Source of the DNA: JBBATK01 sp044224515
GTDB taxonomy: Bacteria; Bacteroidota; Ignavibacteria; Kapaibacteriales; NICIL-2
Assembly: GCA_044224515.1 (NCBI GenBank)
Contig: JBGAKH010000013.1
Coordinates: forward strand, 1 to 64,000
Reading direction: 5' to 3'
Length of the DNA: 64,000 bases
Numbering within the stretch: position 1 is the stretch's first letter; each line of letters begins with the position of its first letter. The notes under the pieces are model-generated. The model made no database searches. It saw only the letters and a list, made by a program, of their open reading frames with translations, and was not told the origin of the DNA. Below are positions 9,280 through 18,370 of the stretch, piece after piece. A program made the translations under genes and the position numbers.

Positions 9280-9992
9280 CAATGAACGTTGTAGCAACAG
9301 GTGGAACACTGGGATATCAGTGGAAGCGCGCAGGCGTGAACATCAGCGGAGCAACAGACGCATCGGTAGAAATCGAGACAGATGCATCGATGAACGGTCA
9401 ATTGATCACCTGTGTGATTAGCAACAACTGCGGAACAACAACCAGCAGTGAAGCAGCGTTGACCGTGAACAGCAAGCCAGTGATCACGACACAACCGAGC
9501 GACATGGTAGTGGTCAAGGGCAGTGTTGTAACGATCTCCGTAAGTGCAACAGGCGGAAGCAGCTACCAATGGAAGTTCAACGGAGCAGCAATCCCAGGAT
9601 ACGTATGCGAAGTAACAAACAGCTGTGGCATGACAACGTCAAACGCAGCTCGTCTGAGCACCAGTGGTCGTGAAGAAGATGCATTGGCAGCAGGCTTCGG
9701 CTTGAGCAATGCAGAACCGACACCGACCAATGACTATGCAAAGGTGAACATCACGATGCCAAGTGCAGCACAAGCCCGTGTTGTCTTGCATGATAGCTTC
9801 GGCCGTGAAGTAGCAGTATTGTTCGAGGGCGTAGCAAGTGAGAACCAAAGTGTTCGCATCGATGCAACAAAGTTGAACAATGGCGTCTACACCTACACCT
9901 TGAGCAGTGGCTCCTACAGCTTAACGCGTAAGATGGTAGTAACGAAGTAATACAGATCTTCGGACATCATCAAAGGCATTAGGCCTTGAAGT
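8814..9992 (+). repeat. Near-identical 3' repeat unit, copy B (partner 3840-5104)
   Basis: Matches 3840-5104 with one substitution, but lacks 34 bases near 9246 and 54 bases near 9597. The 54-base loss is in frame and removes 18 residues from the last Ig-like module. Confidence 0.88.
9078..9950 (+). pseudogene. Detached C-terminal part of surface protein copy 2
   Basis: From about 9247 this frame encodes the last Ig-like modules and the sorting tail of the gene starting at 5842; the part before that is out of frame. It ends with the YSLTRKMVVTK tail. An 18-residue in-frame deletion near 9597 joins AAIPG directly to YVCEV and removes one face of the final Ig-like domain. It has no signal peptide of its own. 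Real decay and misassembly inside a repeat are both possible. The near absence of substitutions beside several indels makes misassembly or a very recent event more likely. Confidence 0.8.
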
Positions 9993-9994
9993 TG

Positions 9995-10030
9995 AAGGAC
10001 TGAGAGTAGATGCTCTCGGTCCTTTTTTTT
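9995..10030 (+). terminator. Rho-independent terminator after copy 2
   Basis: Stem AAGGACTGAGAG with CTCTCGGTCCTT (one G-T pair), 6-nt loop, then eight T residues. It is a diverged version of the terminators at 107 and 5107, with changed loop bases. Confidence 0.92.
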
Positions 10031-10346
10031 ATCGTTCTTTGTTCGATTTATGTCGTGTGCGGGTAGAGTCCTCTATCCTTCTGTGCTCCATCTATGCGAA
10101 GCACGCACAGTGGATCCATGTTGAACAAGATCGCTTAAGTGCTTGTAAATAAAAGAAAAGCGCTGTGGGTTCTCTTTGCTGAATTCGTAAATTGTTTAGT
10201 GAATTGAAACAAAAGCAGTTCTCCGGTGCTTTAGCAATGCTAGGCGCTTGCAAGCCCAGCATTTTCTACGGTTTGTGAGAGTGCATTCAGTACTTTTTGA
10301 TCGATGAAAAAATCATTACATTGGTACTGTACGACTCCGATATCTA
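10031..10346. other. Intergenic region upstream of the third paralogue
   Basis: About 316 bases with no gene. GTGCTTGTAAA at 10139-10149 is a variant of the 11-mer upstream of copies 1 and 2. Nothing else is recognised. Confidence 0.45.
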
Positions 10347-13300
10347 GTGAAGCTGAAGTGGATTAAGAGCCTAGGTACGAGAGTTGTTTCTCCACCATAC
10401 ACACATCGTGGTTTCGGTCTGCGTAACACCAACGTGACACAAAAATCACATATCGCAACTTGCTCTGCTGCATTGTCGAGTTCTTTACGGCGACTAGTAG
10501 AGAAGATACTCATACTTACGCTGCTTCTTAGCGGTGTGGTCTTGCGCGCTCAATTAGCCAACCTCAGCTGTGCGCAGACGTGGCACTATTCCACCAACAA
10601 TTACTACATAGCTACTTTTACTTTGAACGGACAAAGTGTTAGTTCGGGATTGGATTGGCCGGCTGCTGTTGGTACTGTTGGAACGGGCAATACGAACATG
10701 AGCGAGAGCTTCACCGTAGTCCCCGGTCAAAACTGCTCGTTTACTATTTCCGCCAATGCTTCCTATTACAATCAATTTGGCTTGTACATAGATTGGAACA
10801 ACAACGGAAATTTTGAGCAATCGGAGTACATAGCGAATGCGATAGGCTACTTGTCCGCTTCGTATTCAGGAACATTCAGCGTTCCAAGTACCGTGAGTCC
10901 CGGACCTAAGCGTATGCGAGTTAACTGGGATTACTACTATGCCTATGCCTATTATGGAACGTGGGGACCTTGTCAATCGGAGGCTAACGGTAGCATTCAG
11001 TATTACGGCGATTGTGAAGACTACGTTCTCAATGTTGGCAACCAAAATGACTTGTCCGTCGGTGCATTGAGCTGCAGCACTCCGCCACCGTTCAGTTCCG
11101 GTTTGAACACCATAACCGCTGTTGTCACAAATGCCGGTACCAACTCGATTACCTCTTGTGCTCTGAATTACACATTGAACCCTTCTTCCGGTTCGACCAT
11201 ATCCGGCACGATCACCACGAACGTGTCACTGGCACCCGGTGCATCGACAACTCTCAATATTTACAGTTATAATTTTCCTGCCTTGGGAACGCTTGGTGCT
11301 ACACTGTCGGTCAACGCCGTAAACGGTGTTTCCGATCTTAACACGGTGAACAATAGTGCGCAGACCACGTTGGCAGCCGCCGTGAATGGTGCGTACACGA
11401 TTGGTGGTAATTCTCCCGACTTCGTGAATTTTGGATTGGCGGTGTTGCAGCTGAATGCCGGCGGTACACTCGGAGCAGTGACCTTCAATGTCCGCAACGG
11501 GACTTACACCGAGGCACTGCAAATCACAGCGTTTCCCGGAAGTCTCGTAACACGTCCGGTGAAGTTTCAGTCTGAGAGCGCTAACAAAAACTCCGTCATA
11601 CTGCAGTTTTTGAACACAAGTGCGACCCCTCAGAGTGGAACGACTTCAGTAGGAAACACCCCTGCGCTGCGGGTGTGTGCGGCTGACAACATCACTTTCA
11701 AGAACTTCACCATTGCAGCGTTGTCTGGTAGCTCAGCCTTCGGCAATGCCGTAGAGCTTGTCGGTTACAGCGGAACCACGACCGGTTGCGATAACATCAA
11801 GTTTGATAACATGGTGTTCAACGGTTTGTCAGCATCTTCGGCAGCTATTGGTGACGCTCTCGTGTTGTCGGCAAACGGCGCATATCATGTAAACTTGAAC
11901 TTCAGCTCCTGTACCTTTAATCAATCGTCCCTGCCGTTGTGTCTCGTCAATCAGAGTGCCTACAGCAGTCCCGGACTCGTTCTCAGCAATAACAGTTTCA
12001 ATAACTTTGTGAGCTCCGGATTGAAGCTTGATGGTACTGATGGGGCAGTTATCACGTCGAACACCTGGATTGCCTCAGGCAGTTCACTGAATTCCGGCAT
12101 CGTACTGACACAGCACAACGGAGGTTTTCAGTTTCGACGTAATCGTGTGAACATAAGCGGTGCAAGTGGCATCAGCGCTATACAAAGTGGCACTCGCTCA
12201 AATGCGGCGCAGGCAATCTTTGCAAACAATTTCATTCGTATAGAAGGCAGCAGTTGTGTTGGCCTCAACACAAGTTCGTGTTCGAACCTCGGAATCTTTC
12301 ACAACACCGTGTACTCGCTCAGCACAGAGCCTACTTTTCTGGCGAGTCCGGCTTCAAACCAAGGAGCGGCTAATAACATTTTTGTGAATGTGGGAGGCGG
12401 AGCTGCTCTGAGTGGGGGGACGGGCTTAAGCTCAAATTACAACGACCTCTATAGCTCCGGCGCAATACTCAGTGTGTGGAATACCGTGAACTGCGCTACC
12501 TTGGTGACGCACAAACAAGTTTCAGGACAAGACGCGGCAAGCTCATTCTTCAATCCAAATTTCGTTAATCAGAGTACGGCAGATTTTTCTTTGACTTGGG
12601 TACATCCTCAACTCTATGGTTTAGGTTCAAATTCCAATGGAACTAGTACCTCGGCATTACGAACAATTGTGTCGGATGACTTCTTCGGGACAACTCGCAT
12701 GGGCCGCTCAGAAGTCTATATGGGTGCTCACCAACTGGTACCGCAAATAACGGTCACTCAAGCGCCTGCTACGTCGGCAGTCGTTTGTGCCGGACAGAAC
12801 CTTAGCATGACCTGCGCTGCGACCGTTAGTAACGGCGCTGTCCTGAGTTACCAGTGGTATCGAAACGGAGTGGCGCTGAGCGATGGACAGAACGGCATTA
12901 GCGGTTCAATGACAAATATTCTCACGATTAGTTCGGCTCAACCGACACTGCATGCGGGTGAGATTGTGGTCAAAATTGCAGCCAGCGGCGGGACCGAAAC
13001 GGTCACTGCACCAAGCTGTATGGTAAGTGTCAACGCTCCGGTAAGCATTAGCAAGCAGCCATCGCCTGCGGTACAATGCGTTGGATCCGAACTCCGTTTG
13101 GGCGTTGAGACTGTAGGCACTGTGGTTTCCTATCAGTGGCAGAAAGATGGAGTCAGTATACCGGGAGCTACAACTCAAAACTTACGCATTGCAAATGTGA
13201 GCTTCCAGGCTTCCGGTACGTATAGGGTTGTGCTAAGCGGAACCTGCGGTTCCACATTGATAAAATCCGTCGATGCACCCGTAGTCATCGCCGGAGCAAA

Positions 13301-14666
13301 CATCATTGCAAAGGATCCCGAGATCACCGGCGCAACAGTAGGTACGACTGGCTACCTCTTTGTTGAATCAACAGTAACCGGACAACCCGGGGGCTATGAA
13401 CCGGGCTATCAGTGGTTTCATGGCAATGTCGCCATTAAGGACGATGGACGTGTGAGTGGCACTACGACCAGTCAGTTGACAATTCGCCAAATGCAGCAGG
13501 GTGACATCACCAAAGATTATGTCTGCGTCGTGACGGGACCATGCGGTTCGCAAGCTTCGCTGCAAGGTGGATTTTATCTTTCTCAGTTGACGGTTGTCAA
13601 TCAACCGCGATCTCAAGATGTGTGCCTCAACACGGAGGTTCATCTATCGATTCTCGTAACTTCGAACATTGCGAACGCTCAGTACAGCTATCAATGGAAG
13701 AAGGATGGAAAGAATGTGGTTGATGGCGCCATCATTAACGGAGCCAATAGTCCTGAGCTCGTATTTGCTTCCTTGCGTTCCACCGACACTGGCGATTATA
13801 GTTGCTTGGTCACAGCCAAGCCGACCGGCACAACCATTCAGTCTTTGCCGGCGAAACTCCGTTTGCTCGATGTTCCGCATATCGACCTTCAACCAAAAGC
13901 AAATGACTTTTGCAATGGATCGGTTGCTCGTTTTAGTACACATGCCACCGGTGGACCCATTCGCTATCAGTGGAAGATCGAGGGAGTGGAGATCTCCGGA
14001 GCAACCTCGGCTGAGCTGGAGTTTGCCGCTGATACGAGCGACAACGGTAAGCGCGTGGAGTGTATCGTAAGTAATGGTTGCAGTGTCACATCGACAGAGG
14101 CTCTGTATCTGCACGTGAGCACACCTCCGGTTATTACACAGCAACCCGGCGACGCAATTGGTGTAGAAGGCTCGCGTGTTGTGTTGCATGTCGAAGCAGC
14201 TGCTGCGGTGATCTACCAGTGGCGCCGTAATGGGATAGACGTAGCCGGCGCTACGCAGTCATCGTATGAGATTAACCCCTTTAGTGCCGCAGATGCAGGC
14301 GCTTACGATTGTCTTTTGGGCAACGCATGTGCCATGGTCTTATCGAAGGCCGCACATCTTGAAGTCTCGGCAGTTGCCTCAGACGAAACTCTAATAGGTA
14401 GTGAGAATATCTTTACAATTGCAGCGGCGCAGCCAAATCCCTGCTCGGACTTCTGCGATGTACGAGCACAGCTGAGTGGACCGGGGCCTGTCATTCTCTC
14501 TCTCTGTGATCTATTGGGAAGGGAGTTGATCCGACACGAGTCCTACGCAGTGTCCGCAGAACTCAGAATTCAACTGGATACACGTGATATGGCCAACGGT
14601 CAGTACATTCTCAAAGTGCAGCACGAGAACAGGATTCGCTCTCGCGCACTCGTCGTATTACATTGA
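10347..14666 (+). CDS. GEVED/beta-helix/Ig-like secreted surface protein with C-terminal sorting domain, intact paralogue
   Basis: The intact member of the array, up to 1,439 residues. A GEVED-type domain (DWNNNG, SPGPKRMRVNWDYY, GDCEDY) is followed by a CARDB-like domain, a beta-helix-like region and at least five Ig-like modules with YQW motifs. The final domain (QPNPCSDF, LGRELI, NGQYILKVQ) is a type A-style T9SS sorting domain. The start is unclear: 10347 is a GTG, and the signal peptide lies about 45 residues inside (LVEKILILTLLLSGVVLRAQ). GTG at 10434 or TTG at 10473 are therefore better biological starts; no in-frame ATG precedes the signal peptide. It is diverged from copies 1 and 2 throughout and has not been homogenised with them. 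Probably surface-exposed and adhesive or matrix-forming; the ligand is unknown. Confidence 0.88.
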   Translation: MKLKWIKSLGTRVVSPPYTHRGFGLRNTNVTQKSHIATCSAALSSSLRRLVEKILILTLLLSGVVLRAQLANLSCAQTWHYSTNNYYIATFTLNGQSVSSGLDWPAAVGTVGTGNTNMSESFTVVPGQNCSFTISANASYYNQFGLYIDWNNNGNFEQSEYIANAIGYLSASYSGTFSVPSTVSPGPKRMRVNWDYYYAYAYYGTWGPCQSEANGSIQYYGDCEDYVLNVGNQNDLSVGALSCSTPPPFSSGLNTITAVVTNAGTNSITSCALNYTLNPSSGSTISGTITTNVSLAPGASTTLNIYSYNFPALGTLGATLSVNAVNGVSDLNTVNNSAQTTLAAAVNGAYTIGGNSPDFVNFGLAVLQLNAGGTLGAVTFNVRNGTYTEALQITAFPGSLVTRPVKFQSESANKNSVILQFLNTSATPQSGTTSVGNTPALRVCAADNITFKNFTIAALSGSSAFGNAVELVGYSGTTTGCDNIKFDNMVFNGLSASSAAIGDALVLSANGAYHVNLNFSSCTFNQSSLPLCLVNQSAYSSPGLVLSNNSFNNFVSSGLKLDGTDGAVITSNTWIASGSSLNSGIVLTQHNGGFQFRRNRVNISGASGISAIQSGTRSNAAQAIFANNFIRIEGSSCVGLNTSSCSNLGIFHNTVYSLSTEPTFLASPASNQGAANNIFVNVGGGAALSGGTGLSSNYNDLYSSGAILSVWNTVNCATLVTHKQVSGQDAASSFFNPNFVNQSTADFSLTWVHPQLYGLGSNSNGTSTSALRTIVSDDFFGTTRMGRSEVYMGAHQLVPQITVTQAPATSAVVCAGQNLSMTCAATVSNGAVLSYQWYRNGVALSDGQNGISGSMTNILTISSAQPTLHAGEIVVKIAASGGTETVTAPSCMVSVNAPVSISKQPSPAVQCVGSELRLGVETVGTVVSYQWQKDGVSIPGATTQNLRIANVSFQASGTYRVVLSGTCGSTLIKSVDAPVVIAGANIIAKDPEITGATVGTTGYLFVESTVTGQPGGYEPGYQWFHGNVAIKDDGRVSGTTTSQLTIRQMQQGDITKDYVCVVTGPCGSQASLQGGFYLSQLTVVNQPRSQDVCLNTEVHLSILVTSNIANAQYSYQWKKDGKNVVDGAIINGANSPELVFASLRSTDTGDYSCLVTAKPTGTTIQSLPAKLRLLDVPHIDLQPKANDFCNGSVARFSTHATGGPIRYQWKIEGVEISGATSAELEFAADTSDNGKRVECIVSNGCSVTSTEALYLHVSTPPVITQQPGDAIGVEGSRVVLHVEAAAAVIYQWRRNGIDVAGATQSSYEINPFSAADAGAYDCLLGNACAMVLSKAAHLEVSAVASDETLIGSENIFTIAAAQPNPCSDFCDVRAQLSGPGPVILSLCDLLGRELIRHESYAVSAELRIQLDTRDMANGQYILKVQHENRIRSRALVVLH

Positions 14667-14859
14667 TCGAGCTGCGAACACTCATCACTTCAATCTCGCA
14701 TTGTCTCAGTAATCGCTCATGCGGCAACCTTTCCCGATCGCGAAACGCAGAGTGTTGCTTTCAAGTTGCTGTAATCTCTGTGTCTGAGATACATCGGTAC
14801 GTGAGTTGTTAATCCTGCCCTAAACAGCTAAAGGTCAAGGAATCTCCACATTAGTTTTT

Positions 14860-16875
14860 TTAACGTCCTTGAGCACGCAGCCGTTCTCGATACTGTATGG
14901 CTGTAGAGTTGCGTGGTTCGATCAGCAGGGCTTGACGACAAAACCAATCAGCTTCAGTTGTACGCCCGCTTATTGCTAACGAGGGTACATTGCTCAGCAG
15001 CTGCAAAGCAGCGGTAGAGGCTATGCCACGTTCAAGATGGTCATCATGATGTTTGGAACAAGCGGCAGCGAAGCTGCCGGCTGAAAAGGAAGCGGTATCT
15101 GCGACAACGGAACTCGAGTCAGTGGCGATGCGAATGGTCATTGCAAAAGGACTCAGCACGTAGCCAGAACCAAAACCCTGCTCGCCTTCAAACACTTCTT
15201 GCGTGGCGAAGATTGGTCGCTCGGTAATGTTCGTTCGCACCACTGAGTTGAGTAGCGCAATAAACTTCTGTTGGATGACGCGCACACGTTCAGGTTGCGC
15301 ATTAAACAGATCCGCGTTCAGTTCGAAGAGTTGTAAGTCTTGCAAGTAATCTGTGATGAGGCGATCACTCTTTGCTATAGCCCAAGGATACCAGCGCTCG
15401 AGTTGTCGGGGGTACCATGTGCGACGCAGGAGTTCCTTTTCGATGAGGACGACGTCCGGTCTGTATCCTTCCACTTGTTGCATGTACCAGAATGCGGAGC
15501 AGAAGTAGTCCCATTGTTGAGAGAAGAGAATAGCATTTTTTGGCAGTGGATCTACCATCATGTGAACATACTCGCGCACCAGCGTGTTGTCGTGTTGATC
15601 ATTCTCTTTCCAGTTCGTCAGGAGGAGGATGAGCGGAAGCACAAAAGCTGCCGCGGCAAAGGTCTTGCGGTAACGCAGAACCAGGGCAAGACCCATTCCG
15701 GCACTTAGTGTCAGAGCGGTGTATGCCGACAAGAAGTAGCTATCGATGTCATGAATGGAGTAATTGACGGAGTAGGCAACACCACAGATGATTAACAGAC
15801 TAAGAAAGAGTGCGTAACTCCGAAGCTGCTTCAGTCGCATCGTAAACCACAACCCCACCACGGATAACAGAACTCCGACATAGGCAGTGTTTGGTCCGAT
15901 GAGTCCAAGAAAGACCTTAAACTGCTTGCTGACTGCTCCTTTCTCATCACTAAACATCCAGATGGAGTACTGCTTGCCGAACACGTGGTAACTGAACTGC
16001 TCCCAACCGCGATGTACAGCACCCCAATTAAACCACGGACCGGAATTGCTGTTCCAAGCAAGGCTAGCATAGAGTACAGAGCAACTCATGATGATCAGCA
16101 AAAGAATGAGAAACTCTCGTACTCTTACGCGATCAACACGAAACAATTCACCGGGACGATAAAAGTACAATCCAAGGATTGGAACGATGATAAGAATCGT
16201 GGTCAGGTGATTGGTAAAGCAGAGTCCCAACGACAATGCAGCAAAACGCATTTTCAGTTTGGATCCACTCATCACCGCATCTACGCTCAACCATAAACTC
16301 AAGGTCATCAAACACAAGTGCAGTGAATACACTTCGATACTTGTGGCTTGAGACCACACCGTTCGTGCGAAGGCATAACTGAGTGCTGTGGCGGCAGACA
16401 ACACAGACACGAAGGTGTCGCTTAGCGCATTGGCGGCAACTCCGCTCGTTGGGTCTTTGTCAACCGGGCTAGCCGTCGAACTGACACTTTTATTGAGGGC
16501 TGACTTTTCGCGTCGTTTTTTTGGCGCTACGGCTTTGTCCTCAATTGCGCCTTGAGAAGTGCTAGGCTGATGTAAGACACTTCCGATCAGCAGCAGACTT
16601 AGGCGAAATACAAAAACGGTAGAGAAGGCTGTACAAACTGCTGCGAAGAGATTGAGTTTGGCAATGACGCTGAGAGGAATTGGCAAATGCGACCATACAA
16701 ATCCCAGCAGCACAAAAAGCGGATATCCTGTGGGGTGGGCCACACCTAATGAATAACACGCTCCGGCAAGCTCACCTGCATCGGTAAAGCCAACTGAGGG
16801 TGCCATACTAATGATATACACGCTGAGGCTCAGCAGGAAGACAACGACGCTCCAAAGCGAATTTTTCATGCCCAA
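14860..16875 (-). CDS. DUF2723-type multi-pass membrane protein, O-mannosyltransferase-like
   Basis: The N-terminal motif (FTDAGELAGACYSLGVAHPTGYPLF) fits the DUF2723 family of GT-C-like membrane proteins; the acidic residue and HPTGYP segment are family hallmarks. Roughly ten to twelve hydrophobic segments follow. A hydrophilic Lys/Ser-rich linker (about 98-142) sits between early membrane segments and a soluble C-terminal part follows. Related proteins transfer sugars from lipid carriers to proteins at the membrane, but donor and acceptor cannot be read from sequence. It lies beside a family of secreted surface proteins, so a role in glycosylating them is possible but speculative. It is downstream of rlmN on the same strand, 166 bases away. 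Confidence 0.85.
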   Translation of the reverse strand: MGMKNSLWSVVVFLLSLSVYIISMAPSVGFTDAGELAGACYSLGVAHPTGYPLFVLLGFVWSHLPIPLSVIAKLNLFAAVCTAFSTVFVFRLSLLLIGSVLHQPSTSQGAIEDKAVAPKKRREKSALNKSVSSTASPVDKDPTSGVAANALSDTFVSVLSAATALSYAFARTVWSQATSIEVYSLHLCLMTLSLWLSVDAVMSGSKLKMRFAALSLGLCFTNHLTTILIIVPILGLYFYRPGELFRVDRVRVREFLILLLIIMSCSVLYASLAWNSNSGPWFNWGAVHRGWEQFSYHVFGKQYSIWMFSDEKGAVSKQFKVFLGLIGPNTAYVGVLLSVVGLWFTMRLKQLRSYALFLSLLIICGVAYSVNYSIHDIDSYFLSAYTALTLSAGMGLALVLRYRKTFAAAAFVLPLILLLTNWKENDQHDNTLVREYVHMMVDPLPKNAILFSQQWDYFCSAFWYMQQVEGYRPDVVLIEKELLRRTWYPRQLERWYPWAIAKSDRLITDYLQDLQLFELNADLFNAQPERVRVIQQKFIALLNSVVRTNITERPIFATQEVFEGEQGFGSGYVLSPFAMTIRIATDSSSVVADTASFSAGSFAAACSKHHDDHLERGIASTAALQLLSNVPSLAISGRTTEADWFCRQALLIEPRNSTAIQYRERLRAQGR

Positions 16876-17041
16876 GGGAAGAGGTAGTGTGTAGACAAAG
16901 ATACTCGTCGGTGCGCACCTGTCCTATGCTAAGGCTAACGGAGAAGCAGACAATCTGAGGCATGTTCACCAAGTGCTGATCAATTGACAGACTGAAACCT
17001 GAGATAGACTCCTCGCGAAGCAGGTGCCAAAGATTGCTTGC

Positions 17042-18208
17042 CTAGGCTTCCTTAACGCTTGAGCCGGGTGTATCTGCAGTATCTGCTGTTTCAGCTGTAG
17101 CGGACGGTTGGTGTTCTTCAGACAAAGCGAGCTGTCCGCACGCGGCATCAATGTCCAGTCCGCTTGAACTTCGAACCATGACTTGGACATCGTTGTCCTT
17201 CAAGGCTTGAATGAAGGATTTAAAACGTTCCGGACTGCACGGACGCAATTCGGCCGCCATGCCTGTGGGATGCGTAAACTCAATCGTATGAAAGGGGATG
17301 ACATTGACTTTGGTTGGTACGCGACGTGTCAAGCGAGCCAAACGTTTTACATCGAGATCAGAGTCGTTGAGTCCTTCAAAAACGATGTACTCAAACGTGA
17401 CCGGAATCTTCGTGGCGCGATAATAATATTCGAGAGCATTACCCAGTTCTTCCAAGGAGTACTTCTGAGCGATGGGCATAAGTTTTTGTCGCAGCCCGTT
17501 TGTTGTTGCATGTAGCGAGAGTGCCAGCTTAATGCTTCGCTTTTCGTCTGCCATGCGCATGATTCCCGGTACAACACCTGCGGTAGACAGAGTTATGCGT
17601 TTTGCCGGGACAAGTTTGGCTTCGGGGTGCGTGATGATGTCGACCGCCTTCATAACGTTATCGTAGTTCAGCATGGGCTCGCCCATACCCATAAACACGA
17701 TGTTGGTGATGTCGGTTCCGCTGAGCTGCTGAGCCTCGAGCAGTTGATCAACAATTTCCGCGCACTCTAAGTTTCGCTGCAAGTGCAGAGTTGCCGTAGC
17801 GCAGAAGGCGCAACCCAGCGGACATCCTGCTTGGGTGGAAATACAGAGCGTTCGGCGCTTCGGCGAGCCGTCACTTTCCAAGAGCTCGCTTGGGATAAGA
17901 ACAGCCTCAATGTGCGCACCGTCTTTAAGACGAAAGAGGTACTTGATTGTACCGTCCGACGAAACTTGTTGTCGCTCGAGCTCGAGACTCGAAAAGACAA
18001 AGTACCGGTCGATTTCTTCGCGCAAGACTGCCGGTAGTTGCAGGAGTTCCGCAAGTGCGGAGGCACGTCGGGCGTAGACCGATTGAAAGATTTGTGTTGC
18101 CCGAAACGCCGGTATGCCTTTGGCATTGAGATGGCTTTGGAGCTCCACGAGGGTGAAATTTTTCAGAAAGTGTTTATCGCCAAGATATGTGGAGTCCAGA
18201 GATCGCAT
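17042..18208 (-). CDS. rlmN: Dual-specificity 23S rRNA A2503 / tRNA A37 methyltransferase RlmN
   Basis: A radical-SAM enzyme that methylates C2 of adenosine 2503 in 23S rRNA and A37 of some tRNAs. The CxxxCxxC iron-sulfur motif is visible as CPLGCAFC, preceded by LCISTQAG. The methyl-accepting cysteine near the C terminus lies in DIDAACGQLA. The frame is open to 18367, but ATG at 18208 gives a 388-residue protein of normal length; the extra 53 upstream residues look non-coding and contain unusual cysteines. A short Ala/Thr/Glu tail follows the conserved end. It is transcribed divergently from the ABC permease at 18371. Confidence 0.95.
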   Translation of the reverse strand: MRSLDSTYLGDKHFLKNFTLVELQSHLNAKGIPAFRATQIFQSVYARRASALAELLQLPAVLREEIDRYFVFSSLELERQQVSSDGTIKYLFRLKDGAHIEAVLIPSELLESDGSPKRRTLCISTQAGCPLGCAFCATATLHLQRNLECAEIVDQLLEAQQLSGTDITNIVFMGMGEPMLNYDNVMKAVDIITHPEAKLVPAKRITLSTAGVVPGIMRMADEKRSIKLALSLHATTNGLRQKLMPIAQKYSLEELGNALEYYYRATKIPVTFEYIVFEGLNDSDLDVKRLARLTRRVPTKVNVIPFHTIEFTHPTGMAAELRPCSPERFKSFIQALKDNDVQVMVRSSSGLDIDAACGQLALSEEHQPSATAETADTADTPGSSVKEA

Positions 18209-18370
18209 TTCAGGTTTGTCAGTTGTGAGCACTTTCGTAACATCGCAACACAGCGATGGTCCGCAGCACAAAACTAGCACTTTATTATGTTGACTGTGGT
18301 AGGACCTTGTTCTGGGGGCTGAACTCAGGTCGGTCCACCGTCGCAGTCTGAACCACTTTCGTAGCACACT

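Noticed and set aside
1..10030. Transposon or prophage origin for the repeats
   Set aside because: No transposase, integrase, terminal inverted repeats or phage genes; the repeated unit follows gene and terminator borders.
14770..14810. CTGAGA segment resembling a TPP riboswitch core
   Set aside because: The rest of the TPP consensus is absent and it lies between two convergent genes, downstream of both.
15340..15708. 122-codon plus-strand frame inside the DUF2723 gene
   Set aside because: Antisense to a well-supported membrane protein and without recognisable features.
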